NCBI RefSeq assembly: GCF_003966735.1
Contig: NZ_AP017378.1
Location: 729,501 to 793,500, forward strand
Direction of reading: 5' to 3'
DNA: 64,000 bases
DNA from: Desulfovibrio ferrophilus
Lineage (GTDB): Bacteria; Desulfobacterota; Desulfovibrionia; Desulfovibrionales; Desulfovibrionaceae
In this document: piece after piece, positions 10,467 through 19,278 of the stretch
Layout of the letters: the number at the start of each line of letters is the position of its first letter
How positions within the stretch are numbered: the first letter of the stretch is position 1
The notes under the pieces: generated by a model
The model's database searches: none
The model's input: only the letters and a program-made list of their open reading frames with translations
Told to the model about the DNA's origin: nothing
Translations under genes and position numbers: made by a program

Positions 10467-12311
10467 ATGCCCAAGAAGACGGCTGCCAACGACCGCATCA
10501 GAAATATTGCCATTATCGCTCACGTTGACCACGGCAAGACCACGCTCACCGACCAAATGTTCAAGCAGAGCGGGCTCTTCCGTGAGAATCAGGAAGTCAA
10601 CGACAGGGTCCTTGACTCCATGGACCTGGAGCGCGAACGCGGCATTACCATTGCCGCCAAGAACTGCTCCATTTCCTGGAAGGGCGCAAAGATCAACATC
10701 ATTGATACCCCTGGTCACGCCGACTTCGGAGGCGAGGTCGAACGTGCTCTGTCCATGGCTGATGGTGCGATTCTGTTGGTAGACGCCTCTGAAGGTCCGC
10801 TGCCTCAGACCCGTTTTGTGCTGGAGAAGGCTTTGAACTCTGGACTGGCGCTGTTTGTGGTTGTGAACAAGATCGACCGTGCTGATGCCCGTCCCGAAGA
10901 AGTGTTGGGTGAGGTCTACGACTTGCTCATCGATCTCGGCGCGGACGAGGAACAGATCGATTGCCCGGTGTTCTACGCCATTGGTCGAGACGGCTTGGCT
11001 TCCACCTCGCTGGAGACCCACGGTGAGAACCTGCATGTTCTTATGGACGCCGTCGTGGAGAAGATGCCCGCTCCTCGTTTTGATCCAGATGCTCCGTTCC
11101 AGATGCTGGTGTCGGACCTGGGGTATTCCGACTATCTTGGCCGCTTGGCTGTTGGCCGAGTCGTGGGTGGAACTGCCAAAGGCAACGAGCAGCTGGTCTG
11201 TATCGGTGAAGACGGCAAGCCTCGCCCTCTGCGTGTGACCCGTCTCCAGACCTACGACGGATTGACTCTGGTGGATTCCACCAATGCCGAGCCCGGCGAT
11301 ATCGCCGTCATCTCCGGCATTGATGACGTGACGATTGGTGACACCATCTGCACCTCTGCCGCACCTGAAGCCTTGCCGCGCATCACCGTGGATGAGCCCA
11401 CCGTGTCCATGCGTTTTGGTATCAACACCTCTCCGCTGGCTGGCACCGAGGGCAAGCTGGTGACGTCTTCCAAGATTCGTGACCGCCTGAACAAGGAAGC
11501 TCTGTCCAACGTGGCCATCCGCGTGGAAGACACCGAAGACAGGGATGCCTTCCTGGTCAAGGGGCGTGGCGAATTCCAGATGGCAATCATCATTGAAACC
11601 ATGCGTCGCGAAGGTTTTGAGCTTAACGTTGGTCGTCCTGAAGTCATCGACAAGATCGACGAAAAGGGCAATCGCCTGGAGCCAGTCGAACACTTGTTCG
11701 TTGATTGCGACGAGCCGTTCATGGGTGTGGTCACCGAGAAGCTTAACCAGCGTAAGGGTCGCATGACCAACCTGATCAATAACGGAACCGGTCGTATCCG
11801 CATGGAGTTCTCCGTGCCTTCGCGTGGCTTGATCGGCTACCGTGATGAATTTTTGACCGACACCAAGGGTACCGGCATCATGAACTCCTATCTTTCGGGA
11901 TATGAGCCTCACCGGGGTGACTTTCCGTCCCGCTTCTCCGGGTCTCTGGTTGGTGACCGCTCGGGTAAGGGTGTGGCCTACGGCATTTTCAACCTTGAGC
12001 CGCGTGGGCAGATGTTTATCCAGCCTGGCGAGCCAGTTTATGAGGGGCTTATCGTGGGTGAGCACAACCGCGATAACGACATTGACGTCAACCCCTGCAA
12101 GGAAAAGAAGCTGACCAACATGCGCGCCAGCGGCAAGGATGAATCCGTGGTCCTGACCAACGTGATTCCCATGACTCTGGAGCGTGCCCTGCACTTTATT
12201 CGTGAGGACGAGTTGGTCGAGGTGACACCGCAGTCCATCCGTTTGCGCAAGGTTGAGCTGTCAGCCATCAAGCGCCATCAGATGGCAGGTAAAAAGAAGA
12301 AGAAGAGCTAA
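10467..12311 (+). CDS. typA: Ribosome-associated GTPase TypA/BipA
   Basis: 614 residues, the usual length for TypA/BipA. GTPase motifs are complete: G1 AHVDHGKTTL near residue 20, G3 DTPGHADFGGEV, G4 NKIDR. EF-G-like domains and the TypA-specific C-terminal domain follow, ending in a lysine-rich tail. The protein binds 70S ribosomes and assists 50S assembly and stress translation. AAGGA before the ATG supports the start. The gene stands alone, followed by a strong terminator. Nothing unusual is seen. Confidence 0.97.
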   Translation: MPKKTAANDRIRNIAIIAHVDHGKTTLTDQMFKQSGLFRENQEVNDRVLDSMDLERERGITIAAKNCSISWKGAKINIIDTPGHADFGGEVERALSMADGAILLVDASEGPLPQTRFVLEKALNSGLALFVVVNKIDRADARPEEVLGEVYDLLIDLGADEEQIDCPVFYAIGRDGLASTSLETHGENLHVLMDAVVEKMPAPRFDPDAPFQMLVSDLGYSDYLGRLAVGRVVGGTAKGNEQLVCIGEDGKPRPLRVTRLQTYDGLTLVDSTNAEPGDIAVISGIDDVTIGDTICTSAAPEALPRITVDEPTVSMRFGINTSPLAGTEGKLVTSSKIRDRLNKEALSNVAIRVEDTEDRDAFLVKGRGEFQMAIIIETMRREGFELNVGRPEVIDKIDEKGNRLEPVEHLFVDCDEPFMGVVTEKLNQRKGRMTNLINNGTGRIRMEFSVPSRGLIGYRDEFLTDTKGTGIMNSYLSGYEPHRGDFPSRFSGSLVGDRSGKGVAYGIFNLEPRGQMFIQPGEPVYEGLIVGEHNRDNDIDVNPCKEKKLTNMRASGKDESVVLTNVIPMTLERALHFIREDELVEVTPQSIRLRKVELSAIKRHQMAGKKKKKS

Positions 12312-12349
12312 ATCGTCCATGCTTTGATTTCAAATTCATGTCTTTAGCT

Positions 12350-12387
12350 ATCCCCCGCGTCACGTTGTGGCACGGGGGATTTTTTTG
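12350..12387 (+). terminator. Rho-independent terminator after typA
   Basis: Perfect 8-bp stem ATCCCCCG/CGGGGGAT (12350-12357 with 12373-12380), a 15-base loop and a following T run. Confidence 0.9.
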
Positions 12388-12455
12388 ATTTTATTTTTGT
12401 TTCAAACAGCTCTTGTTTATTGTGTTCTCTATTCTGATATATTAATGATTCTGCA

Positions 12456-13343
12456 ATGAAAGCACGCGATCTTGTACTGGCCCTTGTCGTTGCCGTTGTC
12501 TGGGGATTTACCTTTGTGGTCATTGAGGTGGGGCTGGAAAGTTTTCCACCGTTGCTCTTCTCAGCACTACGTTTTTTTGCCGCAGCCGTACCGGCTGTTT
12601 TTTTTGTGCGCCGAGGCAATGTGCCTTGGAGTGTCATTGTGTCCGTCGGGCTGGTTTTTGGAGCTGGGTATTTCGGCTTGCTGTTCGTGGGGATGGAGCG
12701 TGGAGTTCCGGCGGGCTTGTCGTCGCTCGTTGTTCAGATTCAGGCGGCGTTTACGGCAATTCTGGCCGCAGCCCTGCTGAAGGATCCTCCTGTCGCGGCC
12801 CAGAAACTGGGCATGACTATCGCCTTTGCCGGGATCGGCCTCATCGCCTGGGAGTTTGTAGGTGAGTCCTCTGCGCTGGGGCTAAGCCTTGTTCTGGCCT
12901 CTGCATTTGTCTGGGCACTGTCCAATATCATTTTGAAGCGGGCCGGGAGTATCGACATGTTTCGGCTCATGGTCTGGATGAGCCTTGTCCCCATTCTGCC
13001 GCTGCTGGGGATGTCCGCCCTGTTTGAATCCGGGCAGATGGAGGCTCTGGCATCATTGGATGTGAAAGGAATTGGAGCCGTCCTGTATGTCGGTTATGGT
13101 GCCACCGTGTTCGGGTTTGGCGTTTGGGGTGACTTGTTCAAACGCTATCCTCCCAATGTTGTGGCTCCCTTCTCCCTGTTGGTCCCGATTTTTGGTATGA
13201 CGTTCTCATGGTTGTTGCTGGGCGAACAATTCACCCTGCTTAAACTTGGGGCGTCCCTTCTGGTCTTCATTGGGCTTGCCACCAATGTTCTGGGGCGAAT
13301 GCGCCATGATGCCGCGTGTGCGCATCGCCAATCCTGTCGCTGA
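12456..13343 (+). CDS. EamA-family (DMT) exporter, EamA-like
   Basis: 295 residues, very hydrophobic, about ten membrane segments arranged as two EamA repeats. The N-terminal pattern (VVWGFTFVVIEVGL) and the inner motif PAGLSSLVVQ closely resemble the E. coli O-acetylserine/cysteine exporter EamA. The protein acts in the inner membrane. The actual substrate here is not established, and amino-acid or metabolite efflux is the family expectation. The ATG has no strong ribosome site. It is followed 79 bases later by a carbonic anhydrase gene on the same strand, with no obvious terminator between them. Confidence 0.88.
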   Translation: MKARDLVLALVVAVVWGFTFVVIEVGLESFPPLLFSALRFFAAAVPAVFFVRRGNVPWSVIVSVGLVFGAGYFGLLFVGMERGVPAGLSSLVVQIQAAFTAILAAALLKDPPVAAQKLGMTIAFAGIGLIAWEFVGESSALGLSLVLASAFVWALSNIILKRAGSIDMFRLMVWMSLVPILPLLGMSALFESGQMEALASLDVKGIGAVLYVGYGATVFGFGVWGDLFKRYPPNVVAPFSLLVPIFGMTFSWLLLGEQFTLLKLGASLLVFIGLATNVLGRMRHDAACAHRQSCR

Positions 13344-13422
13344 AGGGCGTCCTTCTTAATATTTGATCCAGAGACGCTAATTATCTGTTGTGCCTTGCAT
13401 AGCAGGGGTGTAGGGAGCTTGC

Positions 13423-14028
13423 ATGTTTAGAAAAATATCGCCCGAACGGGCCATGGAATTGCTGCGAGAAGGTAACGCCCGCTGGCTGAGCGGAAGGCTT
13501 GAGCACCCCAACCATGACGAGGAGCGTCGGCGCGCCACCGCCAGGGAAGGGCAGCAGCCCTTTGCCACGGTCTTGACCTGCTCGGATTCCCGGGTTGCCC
13601 CGGTTGTGCTGTTCGATGTGGGCATCGGCGATGTCTTTCAGGTTCGCGTGGCGGGGAACGTTTCCGGCCCGGATGTGCTGGGTTCCATCGCGTATGCGGT
13701 GCACGAACTGGGAACCCCGGTTGTCGTTGTACTGGGGCATACTGGTTGTGGAGCCGTCCAGGCGGCCTTGGGCGGTAACCTGCCCGAAGGCACAATTCCT
13801 CCGCTGGTTGAGAAATTGAGACCCATCGTTGAGCAGGCTCGATTGGAGTGTCCGCACTGTGGACCGCATGCTTTGGCCGATCATGCCTCGGCAATCAATG
13901 TAGAGCGCGTTTGTGGTGAGATTCTTCGCGATAGTCCCGTGGTGCGTCAGGCCGTCGAAGAGGGGCATACCGTGGTGGTTGGGGCAATGTATGATTTGGA
14001 TAGTGGCGAGGTCGAATGGTTGGATTAG
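13423..14028 (+). CDS. Beta-class carbonic anhydrase
   Basis: 201 residues. Zinc and catalytic residues are present: Cys53-x-Asp55-x-Arg57 (TCSDSRVAP) and His106-x-x-Cys109 (GHTGCG). It interconverts CO2 and bicarbonate in the cytoplasm and probably supplies bicarbonate for carboxylations. There is no signal peptide. The N-terminal region is typical of the beta class. Length and motifs give high confidence in the family. Physiological context cannot be read from the neighbours. Confidence 0.95.
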   Translation: MFRKISPERAMELLREGNARWLSGRLEHPNHDEERRRATAREGQQPFATVLTCSDSRVAPVVLFDVGIGDVFQVRVAGNVSGPDVLGSIAYAVHELGTPVVVVLGHTGCGAVQAALGGNLPEGTIPPLVEKLRPIVEQARLECPHCGPHALADHASAINVERVCGEILRDSPVVRQAVEEGHTVVVGAMYDLDSGEVEWLD

Positions 14029-14054
14029 GCCGCATGTTTGAATGAACGCGGCCT
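14027..14054 (+). terminator. Weak hairpin after carbonic anhydrase gene
   Basis: AGGCCGC (14027-14033) pairs with GCGGCCT (14048-14054) around a 14-base loop. The stem overlaps the stop codon and only TT follows, so intrinsic termination would be weak. Confidence 0.45.
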
Positions 14055-14166
14055 TACAGTATGAGGCCTGGCAATGTGTCGGATCGGGCTGAGAGGGAGT
14101 TTTGCCCGTCCGTGAATGGAGTCGGAAATCTATGCATTTCTGCGAATGGTTCTGGCTATTTGTGAT

Positions 14167-14532
14167 TTATATTTTGTTGATGCCGTTGAGCTCTTTCTGA
14201 AGCTCAACGAGTCCCACCCTTGTTCCTGTCTTGAATTCCAAACCCATTTCCAAGCCGTGCTTCCAGGCCAGAGTGCATTCAATATTATGCAGGCAATGAC
14301 TTCCGGCCTTGAGGCTGGTCTCTAGTGTGATGTCGGAATCAAAGGGGAATGAATCCAATGATTCCAATGTTGTTATGATTGTTCTTGTGTACTTACTGTT
14401 TATTGAAACAATAAAGCCTTCTGATTTTTCTGCATTAGATAATATTCTGCATGGTTCACTGGCTGGATATGCCTTTAGCATTCGGCTGAGTTGTATAGTT
14501 TTATTGTTTTCTTTTTGTTTATTGGTTTTCAT
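14167..14532 (-). CDS. Small AT-rich protein, possibly PilZ-like
   Basis: 121 residues from the ATG preceded by GGAGG. Upstream in-frame starts lack a ribosome site. The C-terminal half (ECTLAWKHGLEMGLEF) resembles the end of PilZ domains, where a V-x-W-...-G-x-x-F pattern closes the barrel, but the c-di-GMP-binding RxxxR and D/NxSxxG signatures are not evident, so binding would be doubtful. Base composition is clearly more AT-rich than neighbours, with many AAA, ATT and AAT codons, which suggests recent acquisition or relaxed selection. It stands alone. Function is unknown. Confidence 0.6.
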   Translation of the reverse strand: MKTNKQKENNKTIQLSRMLKAYPASEPCRILSNAEKSEGFIVSINSKYTRTIITTLESLDSFPFDSDITLETSLKAGSHCLHNIECTLAWKHGLEMGLEFKTGTRVGLVELQKELNGINKI

Positions 14533-14905
14533 GGTTGCCTCCATTGATTCATTTTGCGTTAATGTTAGCAGTATTTTGGTTTTTTGTGCATAAAAATGAA
14601 TAAATATATTGGCAATGATTTCGTTCGATTGGATAGTCAGGTTCAACTTATGGGGCTGTCGATGAGGAGGATTGAGCGAAATTTGGCGTGCAGCAGTCGG
14701 CTGTTGGGGTTGTTTTCAGGCACAGCAAAGCATGCCGTCGTGACGAGAATATGGCGGTTCAGTACACAACCGTGAACGTTGTGTGGCTGTTTAAAGTCTG
14801 CGTGAGATTGACTCAGACATCGAGGGATTACGCCCGGCTGTAGGCGTTGTTTTGAATTACGCCGTTATTTTTGCGCTGACTTGCGACTCTGGGACAGGGT
14901 GATGG
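14533..14905. other. Intergenic region, AT-rich then normal composition
   Basis: No convincing gene. It contains two short inverted repeats: ACACAAC/GTTGTGT (14764-14770 with 14778-14784) and ACGCC/GGCGT (14830-14834 with 14843-14847), the latter followed on the plus strand by TTGTTTTG. They could be operators or weak terminators; nothing further can be supported. Confidence 0.5.
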
Positions 14906-16183
14906 CTACCCTCGTAACAGTGCGAAATAACTCAGGCCAAATATTGTTAAAAAGAAGCAGGGCACCGCCAGCCTGCGCCAGGCTCGACCAATATCCACCT
15001 TGAAGTGTTGGCAGGTCAGCAGGAAACAGATGTGGATGGGTGAAACCATGACCCCGGCAAAGCCCGCGAACTGTCCAAGGACCAGATAAGGGATGACTTG
15101 GTCCATCATGTTCATCTGCGCCAACAGGCCAAGCATCAAGGGAAAGGTTGCTCCCACGAAGGCGACATTGATGCCGGAGATGAGGCCCACAAGAAATGGC
15201 AGTAGAACGGCCGAGGCGATGAGGGCTACATTGCCACCCGCCATGCGGGCCAGCTCGGTGACGACCCCCGAAGCCTGCATGAATTCCTTGAAGATGAAGA
15301 TGGCTACGATGACGAAAAGCATCTGCCCGAGATGCTTGGAGAATAGGATTTTGCCCAGATCAGAGGCGGACATTCTGTTCTGTAAGACTGCGCAGGTGAT
15401 GGCTGCGCTGAGAGCGGCAAGCACGCCCCATTCAAAGGCGACACCCGGCATGAAGATGCCAATTCCTATCTCCAGTATCACCGCTCCACAAATGGCGACA
15501 ATGAGTGGCAACCCGAGAGAAAGGGTTCGGCCCAGGTTCCTTTGGGTATTCGTGGGTGAGGATGCCGAGGCGGATATCTTGACGCGCCGTAGGACAAAGA
15601 ACCAGCCCAGCAGGAACATGATGGGGATGGCCGGGAAGGTATAGGCGATCAACCGGTGCAAGGGGATGTCCGCAAGGGATGCCGAAAGGATGAGGCCCGG
15701 ATACAGCGGCCAGGCCAGTTCCCAGACGTGACGGAACCAGTAATTGAGCATGACCTTGTCGGCATTGTCCAGATCCATGTCGCGGGAGACTTCATCGACC
15801 ATGGGTGCGGAAAAAATTGCGCCGCCGGGCATGGGCAACAGGCCGATGAGTGCCGGGAAAAAGATGAGGCGAAGCCTGGGACTGCGCAAATAGGCGGTCA
15901 GGGCCTCCATGAGGCGTTTGGATTGGCCTGTCTCGGCCAGGGTGCCCGAGAGCATCATGATCAGTCCAACGATGGCGGACAGGAACAGTGTCTTTTCGTT
16001 GGCCAGTGCTGAGGTAACGGCTCCGGGCCATTGCCCTATGGGCAGGTTGAAAAAGAGTCCCGTCAGGGCTGCCCCTGCCAGAATGGAGGCGCCCAGGCCA
16101 ATACGCAGACGGATCCCAACCAGCATCGCGGTGAAGGCTGCAAGAATTTTAATCAGTGGCATGAGAGAGGCGACGGCATCCAT
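14906..16183 (-). CDS. DUF401 family membrane permease
   Basis: 425 residues, almost wholly hydrophobic, with about ten to twelve membrane spans. The order of motifs (LLPMPGGAIFSAPMVDE near 115, the W-rich WFRHVWELAWPLYPG near 150, GINVAFVGATFPLM near 345, HICFLLT near 390) matches the DUF401 family of putative transporters. These belong broadly to the ArsB/NhaD-like ion transporter group by topology. No substrate is known for the family. The gene stands alone on the minus strand. An AT-rich inverted repeat (ATATTA/TAATAT) about 40 bases upstream is a likely part of its promoter region. Confidence 0.85.
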   Translation of the reverse strand: MDAVASLMPLIKILAAFTAMLVGIRLRIGLGASILAGAALTGLFFNLPIGQWPGAVTSALANEKTLFLSAIVGLIMMLSGTLAETGQSKRLMEALTAYLRSPRLRLIFFPALIGLLPMPGGAIFSAPMVDEVSRDMDLDNADKVMLNYWFRHVWELAWPLYPGLILSASLADIPLHRLIAYTFPAIPIMFLLGWFFVLRRVKISASASSPTNTQRNLGRTLSLGLPLIVAICGAVILEIGIGIFMPGVAFEWGVLAALSAAITCAVLQNRMSASDLGKILFSKHLGQMLFVIVAIFIFKEFMQASGVVTELARMAGGNVALIASAVLLPFLVGLISGINVAFVGATFPLMLGLLAQMNMMDQVIPYLVLGQFAGFAGVMVSPIHICFLLTCQHFKVDIGRAWRRLAVPCFFLTIFGLSYFALLRG

Positions 16184-16302
16184 GATTGAAGCTCCGGGCA
16201 GGGCACTAGGGCTTGGTGTATGATATTAAAATTATAATATATCAGTAAGGTGGCGCAAAATTACACCTACATTGCTCGAGAGGCAATGCTTTTGGTGTGC
16301 GC

Positions 16303-16710
16303 TTAGCGAGAGGGGCGTGAATATGGAGGGACAAGCCGCCAGGTGATCAGCATTAGAGCGAAGAAAAGTATATAAATCAGCATGAAAGCGTTCGTTGGGA
16401 TATCCCAATAGAAGAGCTTCTCCGCCCAGTAGTCCATGAAGGTTGTTTCATATCCAGCTGACTGGTCGGCTACTCGCCGCAGTCGATGTTCCCATTCGGT
16501 AAGGGGACAGAAGACGCCCAACAATGATTCCCCAACGACAATCCCCATGGCCCCCAGATGCGTTAGGCGCAACCAGCGCGAGCGAATGAATTTCCATCCG
16601 TAGAATTTTCCCAGCCAGATAATACCAAGTCCCATGCTGATGAAGGCCGCAAATGCCCAATGCAGGGCGAGAATGAGGTCGGCGAGCACTATGGCGATGT
16701 CTGATGACAT
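16303..16710 (-). CDS. DUF2784 family membrane protein
   Basis: 135 residues with four membrane segments. The diagnostic motif CPLTEWEHRLRR sits between spans two and three, and ADLILALHWAFAAFI opens the protein, as expected for DUF2784. Function of the family is unknown. A longer frame begins at 16779, but it has no ribosome site and adds a charged segment before the first span, so the inner ATG is preferred. The gene is divergent from the receiver-like gene at 16941 and shares its upstream region, which carries a perfect 18-bp palindrome. Confidence 0.8.
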   Translation of the reverse strand: MSSDIAIVLADLILALHWAFAAFISMGLGIIWLGKFYGWKFIRSRWLRLTHLGAMGIVVGESLLGVFCPLTEWEHRLRRVADQSAGYETTFMDYWAEKLFYWDIPTNAFMLIYILFFALMLITWRLVPPYSRPSR

Positions 16711-16858
16711 GACCTGATTGTTCCCCAGAGATTTGTCCCTTGCAATATCCAAAAGAACGTTTGTGACCAATTTCAGCATTTTAATTGCAATTAAAGATAG
16801 ATATCACCTTTGAATTTAAGGGGAGTTTATAAAAAGAGGGGCTTGTGAAAAAAATACT

Positions 16859-16876
16859 TGATTGAACGTTCAATCA
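16859..16876. promoter_or_regulatory. Perfect 18-bp palindrome, TetR-type operator
   Basis: TGATTGAACGTTCAATCA reads the same on both strands. It resembles operators of TetR-family repressors such as BetI, whose sites centre on TTGAACGTTCAA. It lies 65 bases before the receiver-like gene and between two divergent genes. No TetR gene is in the window. The match to the family is by inspection. Confidence 0.6.
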
Positions 16877-16940
16877 GTTTTATTTCTGGATCAACAAGGA
16901 CGCGTAAGCGCCGAACATCGAATGTAAGGAAGTTGATGAT

Positions 16941-17363
16941 ATGACCAAGGAAATACAAGTGCTGGTAGTGGAAGATCACATGGCTGGCGACCTTTTCGTT
17001 TCCGACATGCTACGCGCCCAAGGCGTTTGTGTGCATGTGGCCGAATCCTGTGAGAAGGCCATGAACAAGATGCTGGAGTACATGGATTTAGTTGTTGTGG
17101 ATTCGCGGGTTGAGGGCTGTACGGGCAAGGCCTTGGGAATGATCAAGAGCCGGGTTGCCACGACCAGTGTCATTGCCGCGTGCCCCGCATGCGAGTTGGA
17201 ATCCGTACGCCTTGGTGGCCGTGTGCGGGCTGATGAATACATCGCACTGGATACCACGCGGGATGAGTTCCAGGCCGCAGTGATGTCAGTCTATTCCAGA
17301 AGCTCCAGGGCTGTGGTGGTCGAGACCAGTGCTCCGCGTCGCAGATTTGGTTCTGCCGCATAA
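16941..17363 (+). CDS. Degenerate receiver-domain protein
   Basis: 140 residues. The fold pattern is that of a CheY-like receiver: strand one IQVLVVEDH with acidic residues 11-12 and Asp54 in LVVVDSRVEG. The switch Thr/Ser and the conserved Lys-Pro near the end are not recognisable (the region reads EYIALDTTRDE), so phosphorylation-linked switching may be lost or altered. There is no output domain; the C terminus is short and basic. AAGGAAG precedes the ATG. A TetR-type palindrome lies upstream and a strong terminator follows, so it is a single-gene unit. Confidence 0.75.
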   Translation: MTKEIQVLVVEDHMAGDLFVSDMLRAQGVCVHVAESCEKAMNKMLEYMDLVVVDSRVEGCTGKALGMIKSRVATTSVIAACPACELESVRLGGRVRADEYIALDTTRDEFQAAVMSVYSRSSRAVVVETSAPRRRFGSAA

Positions 17364-17398
17364 AATTTACCTCCAACCTACCGACCAACTGGAGAGAG

Positions 17399-17432
17399 AG
17401 GCCCGGGGTGTTGCGCGACGCCCCGGGCCTTT
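17399..17432 (+). terminator. Rho-independent terminator
   Basis: Ten-base perfect stem AGGCCCGGGG/CCCCGGGCCT (17399-17408 with 17421-17430) followed by TT. It closes the receiver-like gene and shows that the phosphotransferase gene must start downstream of it. Confidence 0.85.
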
Positions 17433-17526
17433 CCACGTCGTGAGTTCAGGCCAATGGAATAGGAACTGGTTGGTGTTTGCAACTTGGCCTTTTCCCCTAG
17501 TCCTGGCGATGTTAGAAGTCACAGCT

Positions 17527-18486
17527 ATGAGACATGATCAGATACCCGAGAATATCGCGGTTGAGACTTCGGAAGAATTCGGACTGAGTCGGATTCTGGT
17601 TAGGCATGACATTGCCATTCCCGGGAGTCCTGAACGCTGTGTGGCCAGGGTTGTCGTAGCAGATGATTCCGCAGGTTTGTGGGTCCTCGAACGTCTGTTC
17701 CCGAAACAGGCTGACCGGCGTGAATCTGTGGCGCGGGCCATGGCCAAGCTCCAGGCCGGAGGTCTGGGCACTGTTCCTGCCTATCGTCCCAGCCGGCAGG
17801 GCAGCCATGTCTTGCGCAAAGGGGGCTGGGACTGGCAGATCGGCCCGTATGTTCCAGGTGATAGACTTCCTCAGCCGGAGTACATTCAGCACGATGAGCG
17901 AGGACGGTCTTTGGCTTCGTTCATAACTGGGTTGCAGCGATTGGGGCCAGAGGCCTCTGCAGGATTGGATGCGGTGTTTTCGCTGCCGGAATATATGGAT
18001 GATCTGCTCGTGACCATCAGCAAGAATCGACCTGAATTGCTGACCGTTGTTCAACCCGTGCGCGAGGCTCTGAGTGAGCTTGATGAAGCCTGGGATGAGT
18101 TGCCACGAAGTCTGGCTCATGGTGATTTTCACCCGTTGAATGTCATCTGGAAAGGACAGCTCGTTCGCTCGGTCATTGATTGGGAATTCTGTGGCTTGCG
18201 ACCGGAACTTTATGACGCAGCCAACATGCTGGGCTGTACGGGTAGTGAGGATCCGAAATTCCTGGCCTCGGGTTTGGCCCGGGCCTTTCTGGTTGAATTG
18301 CGCCAATCGGGGGTGCTGACAACTGCCAATGGACGTTGGCTGTTCCCCCTGTTCTTGGGGCTGCGCTTTGCATGGCTTTCGGAATGGTTGCGCCGGAGCG
18401 ATGATCAGATGATCGAAATGGAAATGGCTTATATGCGCTTGTTGCTTAATAACCGTTCAGATTTGGAACGGATTTGGCTCAGTTGA
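17527..18486 (+). CDS. Aminoglycoside-phosphotransferase-fold kinase (APH family)
   Basis: 319 residues from the ATG at 17527; an alternative ATG is at 17509. Protein-kinase-like APH fold: catalytic loop LAHGDFHPLN around 200 and metal-binding VIDWEFCG around 217. The family phosphorylates small molecules such as homoserine, choline, thiamine or aminoglycosides. The substrate here cannot be told, and an antibiotic-resistance role is not implied. A frame continues further upstream, but it runs through the preceding terminator and is discounted. The gene appears to stand alone. Confidence 0.8.
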   Translation: MRHDQIPENIAVETSEEFGLSRILVRHDIAIPGSPERCVARVVVADDSAGLWVLERLFPKQADRRESVARAMAKLQAGGLGTVPAYRPSRQGSHVLRKGGWDWQIGPYVPGDRLPQPEYIQHDERGRSLASFITGLQRLGPEASAGLDAVFSLPEYMDDLLVTISKNRPELLTVVQPVREALSELDEAWDELPRSLAHGDFHPLNVIWKGQLVRSVIDWEFCGLRPELYDAANMLGCTGSEDPKFLASGLARAFLVELRQSGVLTTANGRWLFPLFLGLRFAWLSEWLRRSDDQMIEMEMAYMRLLLNNRSDLERIWLS

Positions 18487-18716
18487 TCCTTGCCCCGAAC
18501 GTTGTCTGAAAATGAATATCCAACCTCTGTGGTGGTTTCTTTTTTTACCGATTGTGTGGTCAGAAGCGACTCTTGGTTGTGATTATTTCAAGTCCTTAGA
18601 GTGTGGTCTGTATACTGATCCGTTTTGTATGGCTCTTGGGGGTGGTGACTTGGCCCTGAACAATGGTATGGATTGAATGTTGAATTCAAAATCATAGGGT
18701 TGGAGGCATACTGACG

Positions 18717-19199
18717 ATGGAAGGGAAGCAAACGCTGTGGAAGCAGAAGTATCTGTTGGAGATTGATGAAATCGATGAACAGCACAAGGGTTTTTTTGAC
18801 CTGTGCATGAAGCAGGCTCTGCTTTGTGACCGGGCCAGAAAGGGAGAGGCCATTTCCGTTCGCAATATTATCAAAGCCATATTTGCCTTGCGCAACTATG
18901 CCTTTTACCATTTTCACACGGAAGAAGGCCTCATCGTCAAGTATCGCTATCCTGGGGTTTATGGCCACCTACGCAAGCATGACCTGTTTTTGCAGAAATT
19001 GATGGAGTTTTCTGAAGAGCTAGAGGGGTATATTGCTCATCAGGATACCGAGGCCAGTGAATCCTTTCTGGATTTGGCTGATCGAATTTCAGCGTATGCG
19101 ACAACGTGGTGGGGTGAGCATATCGTCGAGGTGGATAAGCAGTATGCCCAGCACATTCGGAGTTGCAAAGGACGCCCATCGGGAGGCGAGTGCTCTTGA
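18717..19199 (+). CDS. Bacteriohemerythrin
   Basis: 160 residues forming a four-helix bundle with a non-haem di-iron site. Ligands are visible in order: His in DEQHKGFFD, His and Glu in YHFHTEE, His in HLRKH, and His and Asp in GEHIVEVDK. Such proteins bind O2 reversibly in the cytoplasm, and in microaerotolerant sulfate reducers they are thought to deliver or scavenge oxygen. There is no chemoreceptor fusion. GGAGG lies ten bases before the ATG. It is a single-gene unit closed by a terminator. Confidence 0.93.
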   Translation: MEGKQTLWKQKYLLEIDEIDEQHKGFFDLCMKQALLCDRARKGEAISVRNIIKAIFALRNYAFYHFHTEEGLIVKYRYPGVYGHLRKHDLFLQKLMEFSEELEGYIAHQDTEASESFLDLADRISAYATTWWGEHIVEVDKQYAQHIRSCKGRPSGGECS

Positions 19200-19226
19200 C
19201 CCCTCGGCGCCGTGCAGGTAGCTAGG

Positions 19227-19262
19227 ACGCCCCGTCGGCATTGGTCGACAGGGGCGTTTTTT
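19227..19262 (+). terminator. Rho-independent terminator after hemerythrin gene
   Basis: ACGCCCC/GGGGCGT (19227-19233 with 19251-19257), with inner TCG/CGA pairing, followed by a run of six T. Confidence 0.9.
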
Positions 19263-19278
19263 CAAGGATAGGAGAGGT

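Noticed and set aside
10461-12194. Long open frame antisense to typA
   Set aside because: It lies fully under a highly conserved GTPase gene, has no ribosome site and its composition mirrors the codon pattern of typA.
17329-17526. Upstream extension of the phosphotransferase gene
   Set aside because: It would run through the terminator hairpin at 17399-17432 and overlap the preceding gene.
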